Counted from the first letter of the stretch, positions 34,662 to 44,394 are shown. The stretch is DNA of 64,000 nucleotides from Meridianimaribacter flavus (GCF_004366715.1 NZ_SOQZ01000002.1:248001-312000); one strand, 5' to 3'. Program-made: numbers and translations. The notes: generated from the letters alone by a model not told the origin.

Positions 34662-36059
34662 ATGACTTATAGAATAGAAAAAGACACGATGGGAGAAGTA
34701 AAAGTCCCATCAGATAAACTTTGGGGAGCGCAAACTGAGCGCTCAAGAAATAATTTTAAAATTGGTGCACCAGCTTCTATGCCTTTAGAAATAGTATATG
34801 GTTTTGCATATTTAAAAAAAGCTGCTGCTTATACTAATAATGAGTTAGGTGTTTTAGAAGACGAAAAACGCGATTTAATTGCTCAAGTTTGTGATGAAAT
34901 TTTAGAAGGCAAACACGACGATCAGTTTCCGTTAGTAATCTGGCAAACAGGTTCAGGAACTCAAAGCAACATGAACGTAAATGAGGTTGTTGCTAATAGA
35001 GCACACCAACTTGCTGGTAAAGTTATTGGTGAAGGCGATAAAACCATCCAACCTAATGACGATGTTAACAAATCGCAATCATCAAACGATACCTTCCCTA
35101 CTGGAATGCATATTGCAGCTTATAAAAAAGTTGTAGAAACTACAATTCCAGGAGTTATAAAACTTAGAAATACTTTACACACAAAATCTATTGAGTTTAA
35201 AGACTGTGTAAAAATTGGTAGAACACACCTTATGGATGCAACACCTTTAACTTTAGGACAAGAGTTTTCAGGTTATGTATCACAATTAGACCATGGTTTA
35301 AAAGCACTTGAAAACACTTTACCTCACCTTGCTGAATTAGCTTTAGGAGGAACAGCTGTTGGAACAGGTCTTAATACTCCTGAGGGTTATGCTGAACTGG
35401 TAGCACAATACATTGCTAAATTTACAAACCTTCCATTTGTATCTGCTGAAAATAAGTTTGAAGCTCTAGCTGCTCATGATGCAATTGTTGAAACTCATGG
35501 TGCTTTAAAGCAACTTGCGGTATCATTAAATAAAATAGCAAATGATATTAGAATGATGGCTTCAGGACCTCGTTCTGGTATTGGAGAAATCATAATTCCT
35601 GCTAACGAACCTGGTAGCTCAATTATGCCTGGAAAAGTTAACCCAACACAATGTGAAGCTCTTACAATGGTTTGTGCGCAAGTTATGGGTAATGACGTTG
35701 CTATTACTGTTGGTGGCACTCAAGGACATTATGAATTAAATGTTTTTAAACCTATGATGGCTGCAAATATTTTAGAATCTGCTCAACTCATAGGAGATGC
35801 TTGTGTAAGCTTTGAAGAAAACTGCGCTAGTGGTATTGAACCTAATCATTCAGTAATAAAGCAGCTACTAAACAATTCTTTAATGCTTGTAACAGCATTA
35901 AATACTAAAATAGGCTATTACAAAGCTGCTGAAATTGCTAATACAGCTCATAAAAATGGAACTACATTAAAAGAAGAAGCAATTAATTTAGGCTATGTTA
36001 CAGCTGAAGAATATGACGAATGGGTAAAACCAGAAGACATGATTGGTAACATGAAATAA
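34662..36059 (+). CDS. fumC: Class II fumarate hydratase
   Basis: 465 residues, the standard length. The cluster-free fumarase interconverts fumarate and malate in the TCA cycle. Motifs: [20 protein letters not shown] at the start, [12 protein letters not shown], the catalytic His/Thr segment [16 protein letters not shown], and the superfamily signature [15 protein letters not shown]. The gene has its own promoter. The next gene begins 38 bases later, so they might be cotranscribed, but the functions are unrelated. Confidence 0.97.
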   Translation: MTYRIEKDTMGEVKVPSDKLWGAQTERSRNNFKIGAPASMPLEIVYGFAYLKKAAAYTNNELGVLEDEKRDLIAQVCDEILEGKHDDQFPLVIWQTGSGTQSNMNVNEVVANRAHQLAGKVIGEGDKTIQPNDDVNKSQSSNDTFPTGMHIAAYKKVVETTIPGVIKLRNTLHTKSIEFKDCVKIGRTHLMDATPLTLGQEFSGYVSQLDHGLKALENTLPHLAELALGGTAVGTGLNTPEGYAELVAQYIAKFTNLPFVSAENKFEALAAHDAIVETHGALKQLAVSLNKIANDIRMMASGPRSGIGEIIIPANEPGSSIMPGKVNPTQCEALTMVCAQVMGNDVAITVGGTQGHYELNVFKPMMAANILESAQLIGDACVSFEENCASGIEPNHSVIKQLLNNSLMLVTALNTKIGYYKAAEIANTAHKNGTTLKEEAINLGYVTAEEYDEWVKPEDMIGNMK

Positions 36060-36097
36060 ATCAATATATTAGCAGCTAATTCAATCACACAATATCT

Positions 36098-37507
36098 ATG
36101 AAAAGAATATTACTTACTTTACTATTTGGAGCTTTATTATTGGCTACTTCAACTGCGCAAACTACATTTTCGTCAAAAATGCCTATTGATACTGAAACTA
36201 ATAATACTCCTTATATTATAGAGTCTGCTAATCTTGATAATGATCAATATCCAGAACTTGTAGTAACCACTCAAACCAGTACTGGAATACAATTATATAA
36301 AAATAATGGAGACGGTACATTTACTGAACAAACACAAGTATCTACAACGCTTTCTTTTGTTTATGCTTTAGTTTTAGAGGACGTCAATGGTGATAATCAT
36401 ATTGATATTGTTGCTGGCTCTTTAGACGGTAATAAGATTGTATGGTTTCAAAATGATGGCTTCGGTAATTTCGGCACAGAACAATTGATTGCTAATGCAT
36501 CTTCACCAGTAAGTATGGTTTTTGCTGATATTGATAATAATGGTACTAGAGATTTAGTTGTTCTTTTATATTATGCTGGTCAAACAGTTTGGTATTCAAA
36601 CCTTGGAGGAGGTAGTTTTTCAACTGCTCAAACTTTAATTTCTGTTGCAAATAGCTATCCAGGACATATAGATATTATTGATTTTGATAATGATCTTGAT
36701 CTTGACATAGTAATTACTAATATATATTCCTATGGAAATGGTACAGTCGAAGTATATTATAACAACTTTATACAAAATGGAACCGTAACATATACCAAAG
36801 ACACCAATACTGTTGACAGTGGTTTGTATTATGTTTTTTACATAAAATTTGCTGATGTTGACAATGATAATAACATCGATATATTAGTTACTGACATTGG
36901 AGATGGTGGCGTTACTGGTTACCTTTATTGGTATAAAAAAGAAACGAACGGAACTTATACCAGAACTACTTTAACAACATCAATTAACAATCCTTCGTTC
37001 ATTGGTTTTGAAGACTTAGATGACGATGGACTAAAAGATGTTGTTACTGCTAATGGAGCAAGTAATGCAACCGAACCTGACCTTGTATGGTTTAGAAACT
37101 TAAACAATGGTGTCTATAGTTCAGAAAACATCATAAGTACAAGCACTAGTCAAATATTTTCTTTTTCAATAAACGATCTTGATAATGACACTGATATGGA
37201 TATTGCTGCAGTATCCTTTAATGAAAACGATTTAAATTGGTATGAAAATGCTAAATATTCTCTAGGTCTAAATAGCTCTATATTAAACACTTTTAACATC
37301 TACCCTAACCCAGTTAAAAATAAGCTTTACGTTAAGTCTCCTAATAATGAAAGTTTCAATGTATCGGTTTATGATATTTTAGGAAAAAACGTTGTTAATT
37401 CAACTATTTCACCTAATAACCCTTTAGATGTATCATCTCTATACAATGGAATTTACATTATCAAATTTGAAGGGCATAATAAAACTTTTAAGTTTGTTAA
37501 AGAATAA
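36098..37507 (+). CDS. T9SS-secreted FG-GAP repeat protein
   Basis: 469 residues. A signal peptide ends near residue 20 (LATSTAQ). About six FG-GAP/VCBS-like repeats follow, each with an Asp-rich calcium loop (DVNGDNHIDIVAG, DFDNDLDLDIVIT, DVDNDNNIDILVT, DLDDDGLKDVVTA, DLDNDTDMDIAAV). These build a beta-propeller. The last 75 residues or so are a type A T9SS sorting domain (FNIYPNPVKNKLYV, YDILGKNVV, LYNGIYIIKF), which sends the protein to the cell surface or medium. It may bind carbohydrate or act in adhesion; the role is unknown. Confidence 0.9.
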   Translation: MKRILLTLLFGALLLATSTAQTTFSSKMPIDTETNNTPYIIESANLDNDQYPELVVTTQTSTGIQLYKNNGDGTFTEQTQVSTTLSFVYALVLEDVNGDNHIDIVAGSLDGNKIVWFQNDGFGNFGTEQLIANASSPVSMVFADIDNNGTRDLVVLLYYAGQTVWYSNLGGGSFSTAQTLISVANSYPGHIDIIDFDNDLDLDIVITNIYSYGNGTVEVYYNNFIQNGTVTYTKDTNTVDSGLYYVFYIKFADVDNDNNIDILVTDIGDGGVTGYLYWYKKETNGTYTRTTLTTSINNPSFIGFEDLDDDGLKDVVTANGASNATEPDLVWFRNLNNGVYSSENIISTSTSQIFSFSINDLDNDTDMDIAAVSFNENDLNWYENAKYSLGLNSSILNTFNIYPNPVKNKLYVKSPNNESFNVSVYDILGKNVVNSTISPNNPLDVSSLYNGIYIIKFEGHNKTFKFVKE

Positions 37508-37528
37508 ACTTTTAAATACATCTTATAG

Positions 37529-37559
37529 AAAGCGTTGACAGACAGTCAGCGCTTTTTTT
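37529..37559 (+). terminator. Terminator of the FG-GAP gene
   Basis: AAAGCGTTGAC pairs with GTCAGCGCTTT (one G-U) across a five-base loop, followed by a T tract. Confidence 0.85.
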
Positions 37560-37582
37560 ATACATCGTATTTAGAAAAAATT

Positions 37583-37616
37583 TTGGTTCCATTTCCTGAT
37601 AACAGAAGTAATTTTG
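37583..37616 (+). promoter_or_regulatory. Promoter of hutI
   Basis: TTG (37583-37585) and TAATTTTG (37609-37616) are 23 bases apart, at the upper end of the Bacteroidota spacing. The start at 37643 lies 27 bases after the -7 box. The frame is open back to 37535, but that start would precede the promoter and overlap the terminator. Confidence 0.55.
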
Positions 37617-37642
37617 TTAATTTTATGATTTTACCCTTAGCT

Positions 37643-38881
37643 ATGTCAATACTAATAACCAACATAAAAGAACTTATTCAAGTTCGTGATACCAATGTTA
37701 CTATTGTAAAAGGCAGTGACATGAAAACACTTCCTGTAATAAAAAACGCTTACTTATTTATTGAGCATGACACTATAGTTGAATATGGCTCAATGGACGA
37801 CTACCAAGATATTGATGCTGATGAAGTTATTGATGCCACAGGAAAAGTGGTGATGCCTTCTTGGTGCGACTCTCATACACACATTGTATACGCAGGAAAT
37901 AGAGTTAGAGAATTTGTAGATAGAATTAATGGCTTGTCCTACGAAGAAATTGCCAATAATGGTGGTGGTATTTTAAATTCTGCTGAAAAACTTCAAAACA
38001 CTTCCGAAGAAGAACTTTACCAACAATCACTAAAACGTCTTAATGAAGTCATTAAACTAGGTACTGGTACTGTCGAAATAAAATCAGGTTACGGCTTAAC
38101 CGTTGATGCAGAACTAAAAATGTTGCGAGTGATAAAACGATTAAAACGCGAATCGCTTGCTTTTATTAAACCTACACTATTAGGCGCTCATGCTGTTCCT
38201 AAAGAATACAGTAATAATAAAAGTGCTTATGTAGATTTGGTAGTAAACGAACTTATACCAAAAGCTACTGAAGAGCATCTAGCCGAATACATTGATGTAT
38301 TTTGTGAAAAAGGCTATTTTGACCTAGACGATACTGAAAGAATCCTTAAAGCAGGTGTAGCTCATGGTTTAAGACCTAAAATACATGTAAACCAATTTAA
38401 TGCTTTTGGAGGTGTAGCTTTAGGAGTAAAATATGATGCGCTTTCAGTAGATCATTTAGAAGAAATGAGTAAAGAAGATATTGAAGCGCTTAAAAACAGC
38501 AATACAATGCCTGTTGCTCTACCTTCTTGTTCTTATTTTTTAAGTATCCCTTATACACCTGCAAGACAAATGATTGACGCAGGCTTACCACTAGCATTAG
38601 CAACCGATTATAATCCAGGTTCAACACCTAGTGGAAATATGAATTTTGTAGTAAGTACTGCGTGTATAAAAATGAAAATGACTCCTGAAGAAGCTATTAA
38701 TGCCGCAACCATAAATGGTGCTTATGCTATGGGATTAAGCAATATGTATGGCAGTATTTGTAGAGGTAAAAAAGCGAATTTAATCATTACAAAAGAAATT
38801 CCTAATTACCAGTTTATTCCTTATGCGTTTGGAGAAAACTTAATTGATGAAGTTATTATTAATGGTATTAGATTAGATTAG
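37643..38881 (+). CDS. hutI: Imidazolonepropionase
   Basis: 412 residues from the ATG at 37643, the family's usual length. It opens the imidazolone ring in histidine breakdown, giving formiminoglutamate. The amidohydrolase signatures are visible: DSHTHIVYAGNR (metal His pair), EIKSGYGLT, HVNQFNAFGG, and LATDYNPGS (metal Asp). HutG lies 1.1 kb downstream, beyond a minus-strand gene. hutH and hutU are not in the window. The last codons lie in a GATTA repeat, so the C-terminus (IRLD) is encoded by microsatellite. Confidence 0.95.
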   Translation: MSILITNIKELIQVRDTNVTIVKGSDMKTLPVIKNAYLFIEHDTIVEYGSMDDYQDIDADEVIDATGKVVMPSWCDSHTHIVYAGNRVREFVDRINGLSYEEIANNGGGILNSAEKLQNTSEEELYQQSLKRLNEVIKLGTGTVEIKSGYGLTVDAELKMLRVIKRLKRESLAFIKPTLLGAHAVPKEYSNNKSAYVDLVVNELIPKATEEHLAEYIDVFCEKGYFDLDDTERILKAGVAHGLRPKIHVNQFNAFGGVALGVKYDALSVDHLEEMSKEDIEALKNSNTMPVALPSCSYFLSIPYTPARQMIDAGLPLALATDYNPGSTPSGNMNFVVSTACIKMKMTPEEAINAATINGAYAMGLSNMYGSICRGKKANLIITKEIPNYQFIPYAFGENLIDEVIINGIRLD

Positions 38882-38920
38882 ATTAGATTAAATTAGATTA
38901 GATTAGATTAGATTAGATTA
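38871..38920 (+). repeat. GATTA microsatellite, 10 units
   Basis: Ten head-to-tail 5-base units (one is AATTA) run through the hutI stop codon at 38879-38881 up to the terminator. Since any frame of GATTA repeats soon reads TAG, slippage would change only the 3' untranslated part. Confidence 0.93.
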
Positions 38921-38924
38921 AAAT

Positions 38925-38959
38925 AAAAAAGCCGAATGAAAATTTTCATTCGGCTTTTT
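38925..38959. terminator. Bidirectional terminator after hutI
   Basis: AAAAAGCCGAATGAAAA is the exact complement of TTTTCATTCGGCTTTTT. It lies between converging hutI and the coiled-coil gene. Confidence 0.92.
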
Positions 38960-38980
38960 ACAATCAATCAATTAATTTGC

Positions 38981-39865
38981 TTATTTCAATGTAAACTCAG
39001 TTGATGAGATTAATTCTTTTTCATTGAAAACATTTACTGTATAACGTCCTTCTTCAAACTCATCGTTGTTAGGAGCTACAAATTCGCAAATGTTTAAACT
39101 TCTGTTTTCGTAGTTAAATTTACTCACCAAGCTATAGTTTAATATTTTATCTTCAAACTGTATTTGCTCGTTAGCACCAAGTACATTATCATTAGGATCT
39201 AATACCTGAACATATAATTCTTTATCACCTGCACCTACTAATGTGTTTTTAGCAACAGTATAGCAAACTCTAATTTTATCACTTCTTCTAGAACGCTCTG
39301 TTGGTATTAATTTACCTGAAGTTCTCTCAATAACTCCGTACGCTTTAAGTCCAACTGTTTGTAATACTGCAGCGTTTTCAACTACTGTTGCTAACTCAGT
39401 ATTTTGCACTAATAATGAATCAGTAAACATTGTACGTTCTGCTAATTGCAACTGAGTACTATCTAATGATGTTGCTAATAAAGAGTTTTCTACTTTTAGC
39501 TTGTCATTTTCAGCTAGCAATACATCCATTTCTTCTTGTAATGCTAAAAATTGTTTTTTGTATCTCCATAAACTGTTAACACTGTTTTGAGATATTTTTA
39601 GTGAGTCCATTAAGCCTTCAATACGTGCTCTAGCCTCAACTAAATTTTGATTGGCAACTTCATTCTCTCCAATAGCAATATCATATTGCTTAGCCATGTT
39701 ATTTAGGTCTGCCATTACCTGTTCTTTTTCTTTGGTTAAAACTGCTTCTGTTTCTTTCTTGTCATTATAAAGTTTAGAGGTATAAAATCCTGTTCCTAAG
39801 AAAAGAGCCAACAAAATACCTAAAGCAACTTTTAATCCTGTACTTTTACTGTTTGAATTCTCCAT
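38981..39865 (-). CDS. Membrane-anchored coiled-coil protein
   Basis: 294 residues. One membrane helix (VALGILLALFLGTGFYTSKL) near residues 13-32 is followed by about 130 residues of coiled coil. A folded C-terminal domain of about 110 residues (GLKAYGVIERTSGKLIPTER, RVCYTVAKNTLVGAGDKELYV) resembles a beta-sandwich. Similar proteins in flavobacteria are sometimes labelled chromosome partitioning protein, but I see no ParA motif. The C-terminal part faces the periplasm if the short N-terminus is cytoplasmic. The gene sits between hutI and hutG on the other strand. Function unknown. Confidence 0.7.
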   Translation of the reverse strand: MENSNSKSTGLKVALGILLALFLGTGFYTSKLYNDKKETEAVLTKEKEQVMADLNNMAKQYDIAIGENEVANQNLVEARARIEGLMDSLKISQNSVNSLWRYKKQFLALQEEMDVLLAENDKLKVENSLLATSLDSTQLQLAERTMFTDSLLVQNTELATVVENAAVLQTVGLKAYGVIERTSGKLIPTERSRRSDKIRVCYTVAKNTLVGAGDKELYVQVLDPNDNVLGANEQIQFEDKILNYSLVSKFNYENRSLNICEFVAPNNDEFEEGRYTVNVFNEKELISSTEFTLK

Positions 39866-39991
39866 TGTTTTTTCTTTTTAAATTATTTAAACGTTAATTC
39901 TTGTTTTTAATCTTTTAATTAAATTTAATTTTAAGCCTGAAAATAAATAAAACTGTATTTTTAATTATTATTTTTTAATAACATTTCCAAT

Positions 39992-41011
39992 ATGGACAAC
40001 CTTATACTTTTTGATAAAGATACTTTAAAAACCATCTTAAAAAAACGCTCAGGCGAAACCAAGTTTGGAGAACAAGTTATTTTACTTCCTAACTCCACTA
40101 ATATATACGATGAATTAGTAAATTTAGATGTTGACTATGTGATTTTTGGTATTTCTGAAGACATTGGAGTCTTTGGAAACCTAGGAAACACAGGGACTTC
40201 AAAAGCATGGGATACTACAACAAAATTTTTAACAAATATACAAAGTAACGCATTTTTAAATGCTAGTAAAGTAGTTATCCTAGGTCATTTAGACTATTCT
40301 AAATCGCTACAAAAACTTCAAAACTTAGATAAAACCAACAAAAAGGATATTGCTAAAGCACGTCGAAAAGTAGCTAAAATTGACAAACAAGTTTCACATT
40401 TAATTCATCAAATAGTTAAAGCAGGTAAAACACCAATTGTTATTGGTGGAGGACACAACAATGCCTACGGAAATATAAAAGGAACTTCGCTAGCGCTAAA
40501 CTCAACAATTAACGCTGTAAACTTTGATGCGCATAGCGATTTTAGAGCTGAAGAAGGCAGACACAGTGGCAATGGATTTAGTTATGCTTACGCTGAAGGC
40601 TTTTTGAAAAACTATTTTGTGTTTGGCTTGCACGAAAACTATACATCTTCAACTACATTTAAAACTTTAGATAAAGTAAAATCTGTAGCATATAATACTT
40701 TTGAGGCGATTCAAATTAGAAAAGAGCTTAAGTTTAAAGCAGAAATGCAACGTGCTTTAGAGCATGTTTCTGGTACTGCTTTTGGCGTTGAAATAGATTG
40801 CGATGCTATATTGAATATACCAAGCAGTGCAATGACACCAAGTGGTTTTAGCACTAACAAAGCACGACAGTTCGCCACCTTTTTTGGAGCTCACGAAAAT
40901 GCAAAATATTTGCATATTTGCGAAGCTGCTCCTACTCCAGAAACCGAAACCCAAGTTGGAAAATTGATTACTTATTTGATTACTGATTTTATTAAAGCTC
41001 ATGCAAATTGA
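39992..41011 (+). CDS. hutG: Formimidoylglutamase, arginase family
   Basis: 339 residues. The arginase-fold manganese ligands are visible: GGGHNNAYG (His), NFDAHSDFR (Asp-His-Asp) and the variant third motif VEIDCDAIL, where arginases usually read SxDxDxxDP. With hutI close by, formimidoylglutamase (formiminoglutamate to glutamate plus formamide) is the best fit. The distant branch of the family in Bacteroidota has this shape. It overlaps the next GNAT gene by 11 bases. Confidence 0.85.
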   Translation: MDNLILFDKDTLKTILKKRSGETKFGEQVILLPNSTNIYDELVNLDVDYVIFGISEDIGVFGNLGNTGTSKAWDTTTKFLTNIQSNAFLNASKVVILGHLDYSKSLQKLQNLDKTNKKDIAKARRKVAKIDKQVSHLIHQIVKAGKTPIVIGGGHNNAYGNIKGTSLALNSTINAVNFDAHSDFRAEEGRHSGNGFSYAYAEGFLKNYFVFGLHENYTSSTTFKTLDKVKSVAYNTFEAIQIRKELKFKAEMQRALEHVSGTAFGVEIDCDAILNIPSSAMTPSGFSTNKARQFATFFGAHENAKYLHICEAAPTPETETQVGKLITYLITDFIKAHAN

Positions 41012-41465
41012 AATCATACCCTTTAATACTAGATATTCTCAACATTTTTATGATTTGAATATTGAATGGCTTAAAACCTATTTTTATGTAGAACCTTATG
41101 ATGAAGAAGTCTTAAGTAAACCTGAAGAATATATCATTAATAAAGGCGGTTTTATCTTTTTTGCTAAACTTAATGAAACTATTCTTGGAACTGTTGCATT
41201 AATGCCAACTAGTACTAAAAATGTGTTTGAACTCACTAAAATGGCGGTTTCACCAAAACATCGTGGTTATAAAATTGGGCAGCAACTCATGCAATATTGT
41301 ATAGAGTTCGCAAAACAACATCAGTTTAAAGCTTTAATGTTGTACTCTAACACCAAGTTGGAAAACGCTATTTATATATACCGAAAATATGGTTTTATAG
41401 AAATTCCTGTTGAAAAAAACTCTCCTTATAAGCGTAGTGATATAAAGATGATTTTAGAACTTTAA
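41001..41465 (+). CDS. GNAT family N-acetyltransferase
   Basis: 154 residues, a compact GNAT domain. The acetyl-CoA motif is MAVSPKHRGYKIGQQLMQYC (R-x-x-x-x-G type), and the C-terminal YRKYGFIEIP is typical. The substrate is unknown. It overlaps the hutG end by 11 bases, so it is translated with it, perhaps acting on an amino acid or amine linked to histidine use. It converges with the next gene, with a 4-base overlap. Confidence 0.85.
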   Translation: MQIEIIPFNTRYSQHFYDLNIEWLKTYFYVEPYDEEVLSKPEEYIINKGGFIFFAKLNETILGTVALMPTSTKNVFELTKMAVSPKHRGYKIGQQLMQYCIEFAKQHQFKALMLYSNTKLENAIYIYRKYGFIEIPVEKNSPYKRSDIKMILEL

Positions 41466-41938
41466 AACTTTTCATCTAGCTCATTACAAAACTTTTGATT
41501 TTCAGCACAAAGAATAGATAATGTCTCAAATAACAACTGATTTAATTCCTCATCTGTAGATTTAATAGCATAAGCAAGTTTAAACTCAGAGAGAGCTCCT
41601 TCAAGATTATTGTTTTTTAATCTTGATTTACCTGAACGCTTCAATAAGTTGAATGCTTCAAGGTTTTCACTTTCAAGACGTTGTTTAGTTGCATTATTAA
41701 TTTCAGATGAATGTTGCAAGATTTTTGACTTATTCAATTGGATAATTCCAAAAAACAAGCTTATCAAAACAATACTTACCACTACATATAATCTACTTGA
41801 AGTTTTAGAAGGCTGGATTTTAAATTCTCTTTGATATTTTGGGACTTCTGTAAATAAAGGTTTTCTTTTTATTTCAAAAGCTTTTCTTGGACGTTGTTTA
41901 TAAATCCAACTTTGCATACCAAAACCCATGTAACCCAT
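41462..41938 (-). CDS. Hypothetical membrane protein with helical C-terminus
   Basis: 158 residues. About 45 basic, soluble N-terminal residues precede one membrane helix (LYVVVSIVLISLFFGIIQL). A helical domain of about 85 residues follows, with a TPR-like stretch (NNNLEGALSEFKLAYAIK). Two Cys residues occur near the end. No family is recognised. The 3' end overlaps that of the GNAT gene by four bases, so the two converge. Confidence 0.65.
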   Translation of the reverse strand: MGYMGFGMQSWIYKQRPRKAFEIKRKPLFTEVPKYQREFKIQPSKTSSRLYVVVSIVLISLFFGIIQLNKSKILQHSSEINNATKQRLESENLEAFNLLKRSGKSRLKNNNLEGALSEFKLAYAIKSTDEELNQLLFETLSILCAENQKFCNELDEKF

Positions 41939-42017
41939 AAATATCCTTTACCTATAAGTCATTGAAATTCAATAAAAGTTACACTTAGTTAGTAAGATGA
42001 GATAATAATTACTTGTC

Positions 42018-42038
42018 ATTCCGCACTTGATGCGGAAT
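42018..42038. repeat. Short palindromic repeat, ATTCCGCA type
   Basis: ATTCCGCA-CTTGA-TGCGGAAT is a perfect 8-bp stem with a 5-base loop, inside a TGTCATTCCGC... context. I recall this string as frequent in intergenic regions of flavobacteria. It lies just downstream of the six-gene operon and may act as a terminator. Confidence 0.65.
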
Positions 42039-42098
42039 CCAATCCAATTAAAATAATATAAATGTTGATAGTTTAAGAATGTAGAAAGAATAGCAACC

Positions 42099-43775
42099 TT
42101 AATTCTCAATAGATTTTAAAGAGTCTATTTGACGTTGTAAGCGTTCAATTTCTTCAGCATTTTTATCTACTCTAGGAATTGCCAAAACCGAGTCTATAGC
42201 TTGTTCAACAATATCAATATCTTTTGTTTCTTCAACAAAATAATACCCAATTCCCTCACTTGATCTCCAAGCTTCGTTTAATTGGTCATAAACTGTTTTA
42301 TCCCATTGACTTGGGTGTTTTACATCAATCCAAATAACATCTCTATATTCAGCATCAATTAAGGCTAAGTCTGGTGTTGCAGAGCCATCAAAATTGTCTG
42401 AACCTTCACGAATTGCTGAAATAGTTCCTAAAAAGAACATACGTTTTCTTCCAGCAATATCTTTTATATAAGGTCTAAATTCAACCGGTTTATTGACTGT
42501 CCAATCAAACTCTTTACGAGACTCAATTACTTTTAAAGGCATTGCCGAAACACCTGCATAACCTTGTTTTTTAGCTGCATGATCATAATAATACAGCTTA
42601 TCAGTTCCGTCTGCAGGAATAAAAACACTAAATGTTAAACTTGTGCGCTCATCACCTACTGGCTCTAAACCAAACCAATGGTACAATCCGCTATAAGCAT
42701 TAGTATCTGTGTCAGAAAAATCAAAATCAGTTACAAAAGGCTGCTCGTTTTGATCGTCTGGTAAATCTGGTATCTTCACTGCTGTTTCCATGTTCCAAGG
42801 TAGTGGATCACTAAAACCTCCAAGGAATTTTAAAGATTCTGCTTGTATGCGAGATACTTTTTCAGACAATGTATTTTGACGTGTTAAATACGGATGATTG
42901 TTCATTTCATCAGGACTTATATAAGTCCCTTTTCCTATTAAAACACGCTCAAAATAATCGTTAATATCGTGTTCGCCATTATCAATAACCATAACACCTC
43001 CAAAAGTTGGATAAGGAAACAAGAACCCTTTCCATTTTATCAAACTCACTACTTCTACCCATTTTCCGGAATCGTTTTTCATATAAAACACATCTCCAGG
43101 TTCATAATTAAACAACATCCAAGGGTTGAAACGTTGCACTACTGCGTTGTACGTGTTTCTACTAAATTTTAAAGACTCACCTATTGAAAACACTACAGGA
43201 ATACGATTTTCACTTGAAAACCTAGGAAATGGTGTTGTACTAGAGACTGAAAAAACCTCTTCGGTATTATCGCTTATTTGCTGTAATGTATATTTTTCTG
43301 AAGGTTGAATGGCCATAGTCCATTTGTTTTCGCCATCTACACGAACTAAGTGAGGTAACGACACGTCTTTGGTCTCTCCTACACTTTCGTTTGCCATTGA
43401 GAAAATGTTACGAAGTGGTTGTATACGTTCGTTTTGAGTTAGAGGAAGCTCGTTGATTTCAACTTTATTTAAATGATTAAAGACATTATAGGTTTTCATG
43501 TAATCGTACATTTTAAAATGCCATCCTACTGCATAGAGCAAACCAAAAAACACAAGCAAAACACCTAAAATACCTAATCGACCACCTGTACTTGCTGTTT
43601 TTCTAAACTTTCGTAATCCAAAAAACAAGACTATACCACTTAACAGAATAATGAAAATGTATTTTCTAAGAAATAATAAAACTGGTTGATAATCGTCCCT
43701 AAAGAAGAATAATGCCAACACTAATAAAATGTAAGTTAAAATTGCAGGCTTTCCATTTTTCCAGAATAATCTCAT
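42099..43775 (-). CDS. Unknown membrane protein, last gene of AAA+ operon
   Basis: 558 residues. Three membrane helices lie within the first 90 residues (ILTYILLVLALFFF, IFIILLSGIVLFFG, LGILGVLLVFFGLLYAVGW). About 460 soluble residues of mixed alpha/beta character follow, and a short helical end (EEIERLQRQIDSLK). The positive-inside rule suggests that the large domain is periplasmic, but this is uncertain. It lies 24 bases downstream of the 182-aa membrane protein. I recognise no family and assign no activity. Confidence 0.7.
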   Translation of the reverse strand: MRLFWKNGKPAILTYILLVLALFFFRDDYQPVLLFLRKYIFIILLSGIVLFFGLRKFRKTASTGGRLGILGVLLVFFGLLYAVGWHFKMYDYMKTYNVFNHLNKVEINELPLTQNERIQPLRNIFSMANESVGETKDVSLPHLVRVDGENKWTMAIQPSEKYTLQQISDNTEEVFSVSSTTPFPRFSSENRIPVVFSIGESLKFSRNTYNAVVQRFNPWMLFNYEPGDVFYMKNDSGKWVEVVSLIKWKGFLFPYPTFGGVMVIDNGEHDINDYFERVLIGKGTYISPDEMNNHPYLTRQNTLSEKVSRIQAESLKFLGGFSDPLPWNMETAVKIPDLPDDQNEQPFVTDFDFSDTDTNAYSGLYHWFGLEPVGDERTSLTFSVFIPADGTDKLYYYDHAAKKQGYAGVSAMPLKVIESRKEFDWTVNKPVEFRPYIKDIAGRKRMFFLGTISAIREGSDNFDGSATPDLALIDAEYRDVIWIDVKHPSQWDKTVYDQLNEAWRSSEGIGYYFVEETKDIDIVEQAIDSVLAIPRVDKNAEEIERLQRQIDSLKSIEN

Positions 43776-43799
43776 GTTTAGTTTTTAGTTGTTAGTGAA

Positions 43800-44348
43800 T
43801 TACATCAATCCTTTATCCTTCAAGCGTTCACGAGCACTTTTCTCGTTAGGTTTTGGTGCTTCAACTTCAGGTTCGATTTTGTTCTCGACTGCGCTCGAAC
43901 TGACATCGCTGTCTTTAGTTCTTAAGTCTTCAATAAAGTCTTTTCCTTTTTCAACAGCGTCATCAAACTTATCTTCTAAAGAATCACTTTTCTCTTCAAT
44001 AATTTTAGTTGATTTAATTACAAAATTTGCAATGTAAGTTCCTACAAGTGTACCAACAATAACTGAAGCAAAAGCTGAAACACCATTATAGCTTCCAAAG
44101 ATTTGAAACGGAGTTAAAAATTGAACAGCCACAGCTACAACCAAAAATAAGGCTACAACAAAAATTAATCTAGGTATAAAGGTTTGCTTATAAATGAATC
44201 CTTTTTTACTATCAGGCTTCATTTGTAACTCTTTACTGTTTACAATTTTATTCACAAAACGATATGCTCCATTACCATTAGACTCTCTCCAATACAAGAA
44301 AATGCCAAAAAGTATAGCAGCTATAAAAATTACAAGATCTAGTCCCAT
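43800..44348 (-). CDS. Unknown membrane protein with an in-frame repeat insert
   Basis: 182 residues. Two or three membrane helices (VIFIAAILFGIFLYW, LIFVVALFLVVAVAVQFL, AFASVIVGTLVGTYIANFVI) are followed by a charged helix (SDSLEDKFDDAVEKGKDF) and a Pro/Glu-rich end. The segment DVSSSAVEN is encoded by a copy of a palindromic repeat element (43881-43905), inserted in frame. The membrane part and the acidic tail suggest an anchor for partner proteins. It follows the 411-aa gene by 46 bases. Confidence 0.7.
   Translation of the reverse strand: MGLDLVIFIAAILFGIFLYWRESNGNGAYRFVNKIVNSKELQMKPDSKKGFIYKQTFIPRLIFVVALFLVVAVAVQFLTPFQIFGSYNGVSAFASVIVGTLVGTYIANFVIKSTKIIEEKSDSLEDKFDDAVEKGKDFIEDLRTKDSDVSSSAVENKIEPEVEAPKPNEKSARERLKDKGLM
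43881..43905. repeat. Palindromic repeat element inside a coding region
   Basis: The string TTCTCGACTGCGCTCGAA plus ACTGACA is, from memory, a common flavobacterial intergenic repeat (GTCAGTTCGAG...TCGAGAAC on the other strand). Here it lies inside the 182-aa gene and keeps the frame. A search of the complete genome for this string would show whether it is repeated. Confidence 0.65.
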
Positions 44349-44394
44349 GTGTTTGTTTTTTAAGTGAATGCTTTATAAAATTAGTCTATTTTAT

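Noticed and set aside
37535-37642. Upstream start for hutI
   Set aside because: It would begin in the preceding terminator and before the promoter; the start at 37643 gives the family length.
38871-38920. Phase-variable switch for hutI
   Set aside because: In any frame of GATTA units a TAG appears within the first few units, so gain or loss of units hardly changes the protein.
38871-38920. CRISPR-like repeat array
   Set aside because: Units are 5 bases without spacers; it is a microsatellite.
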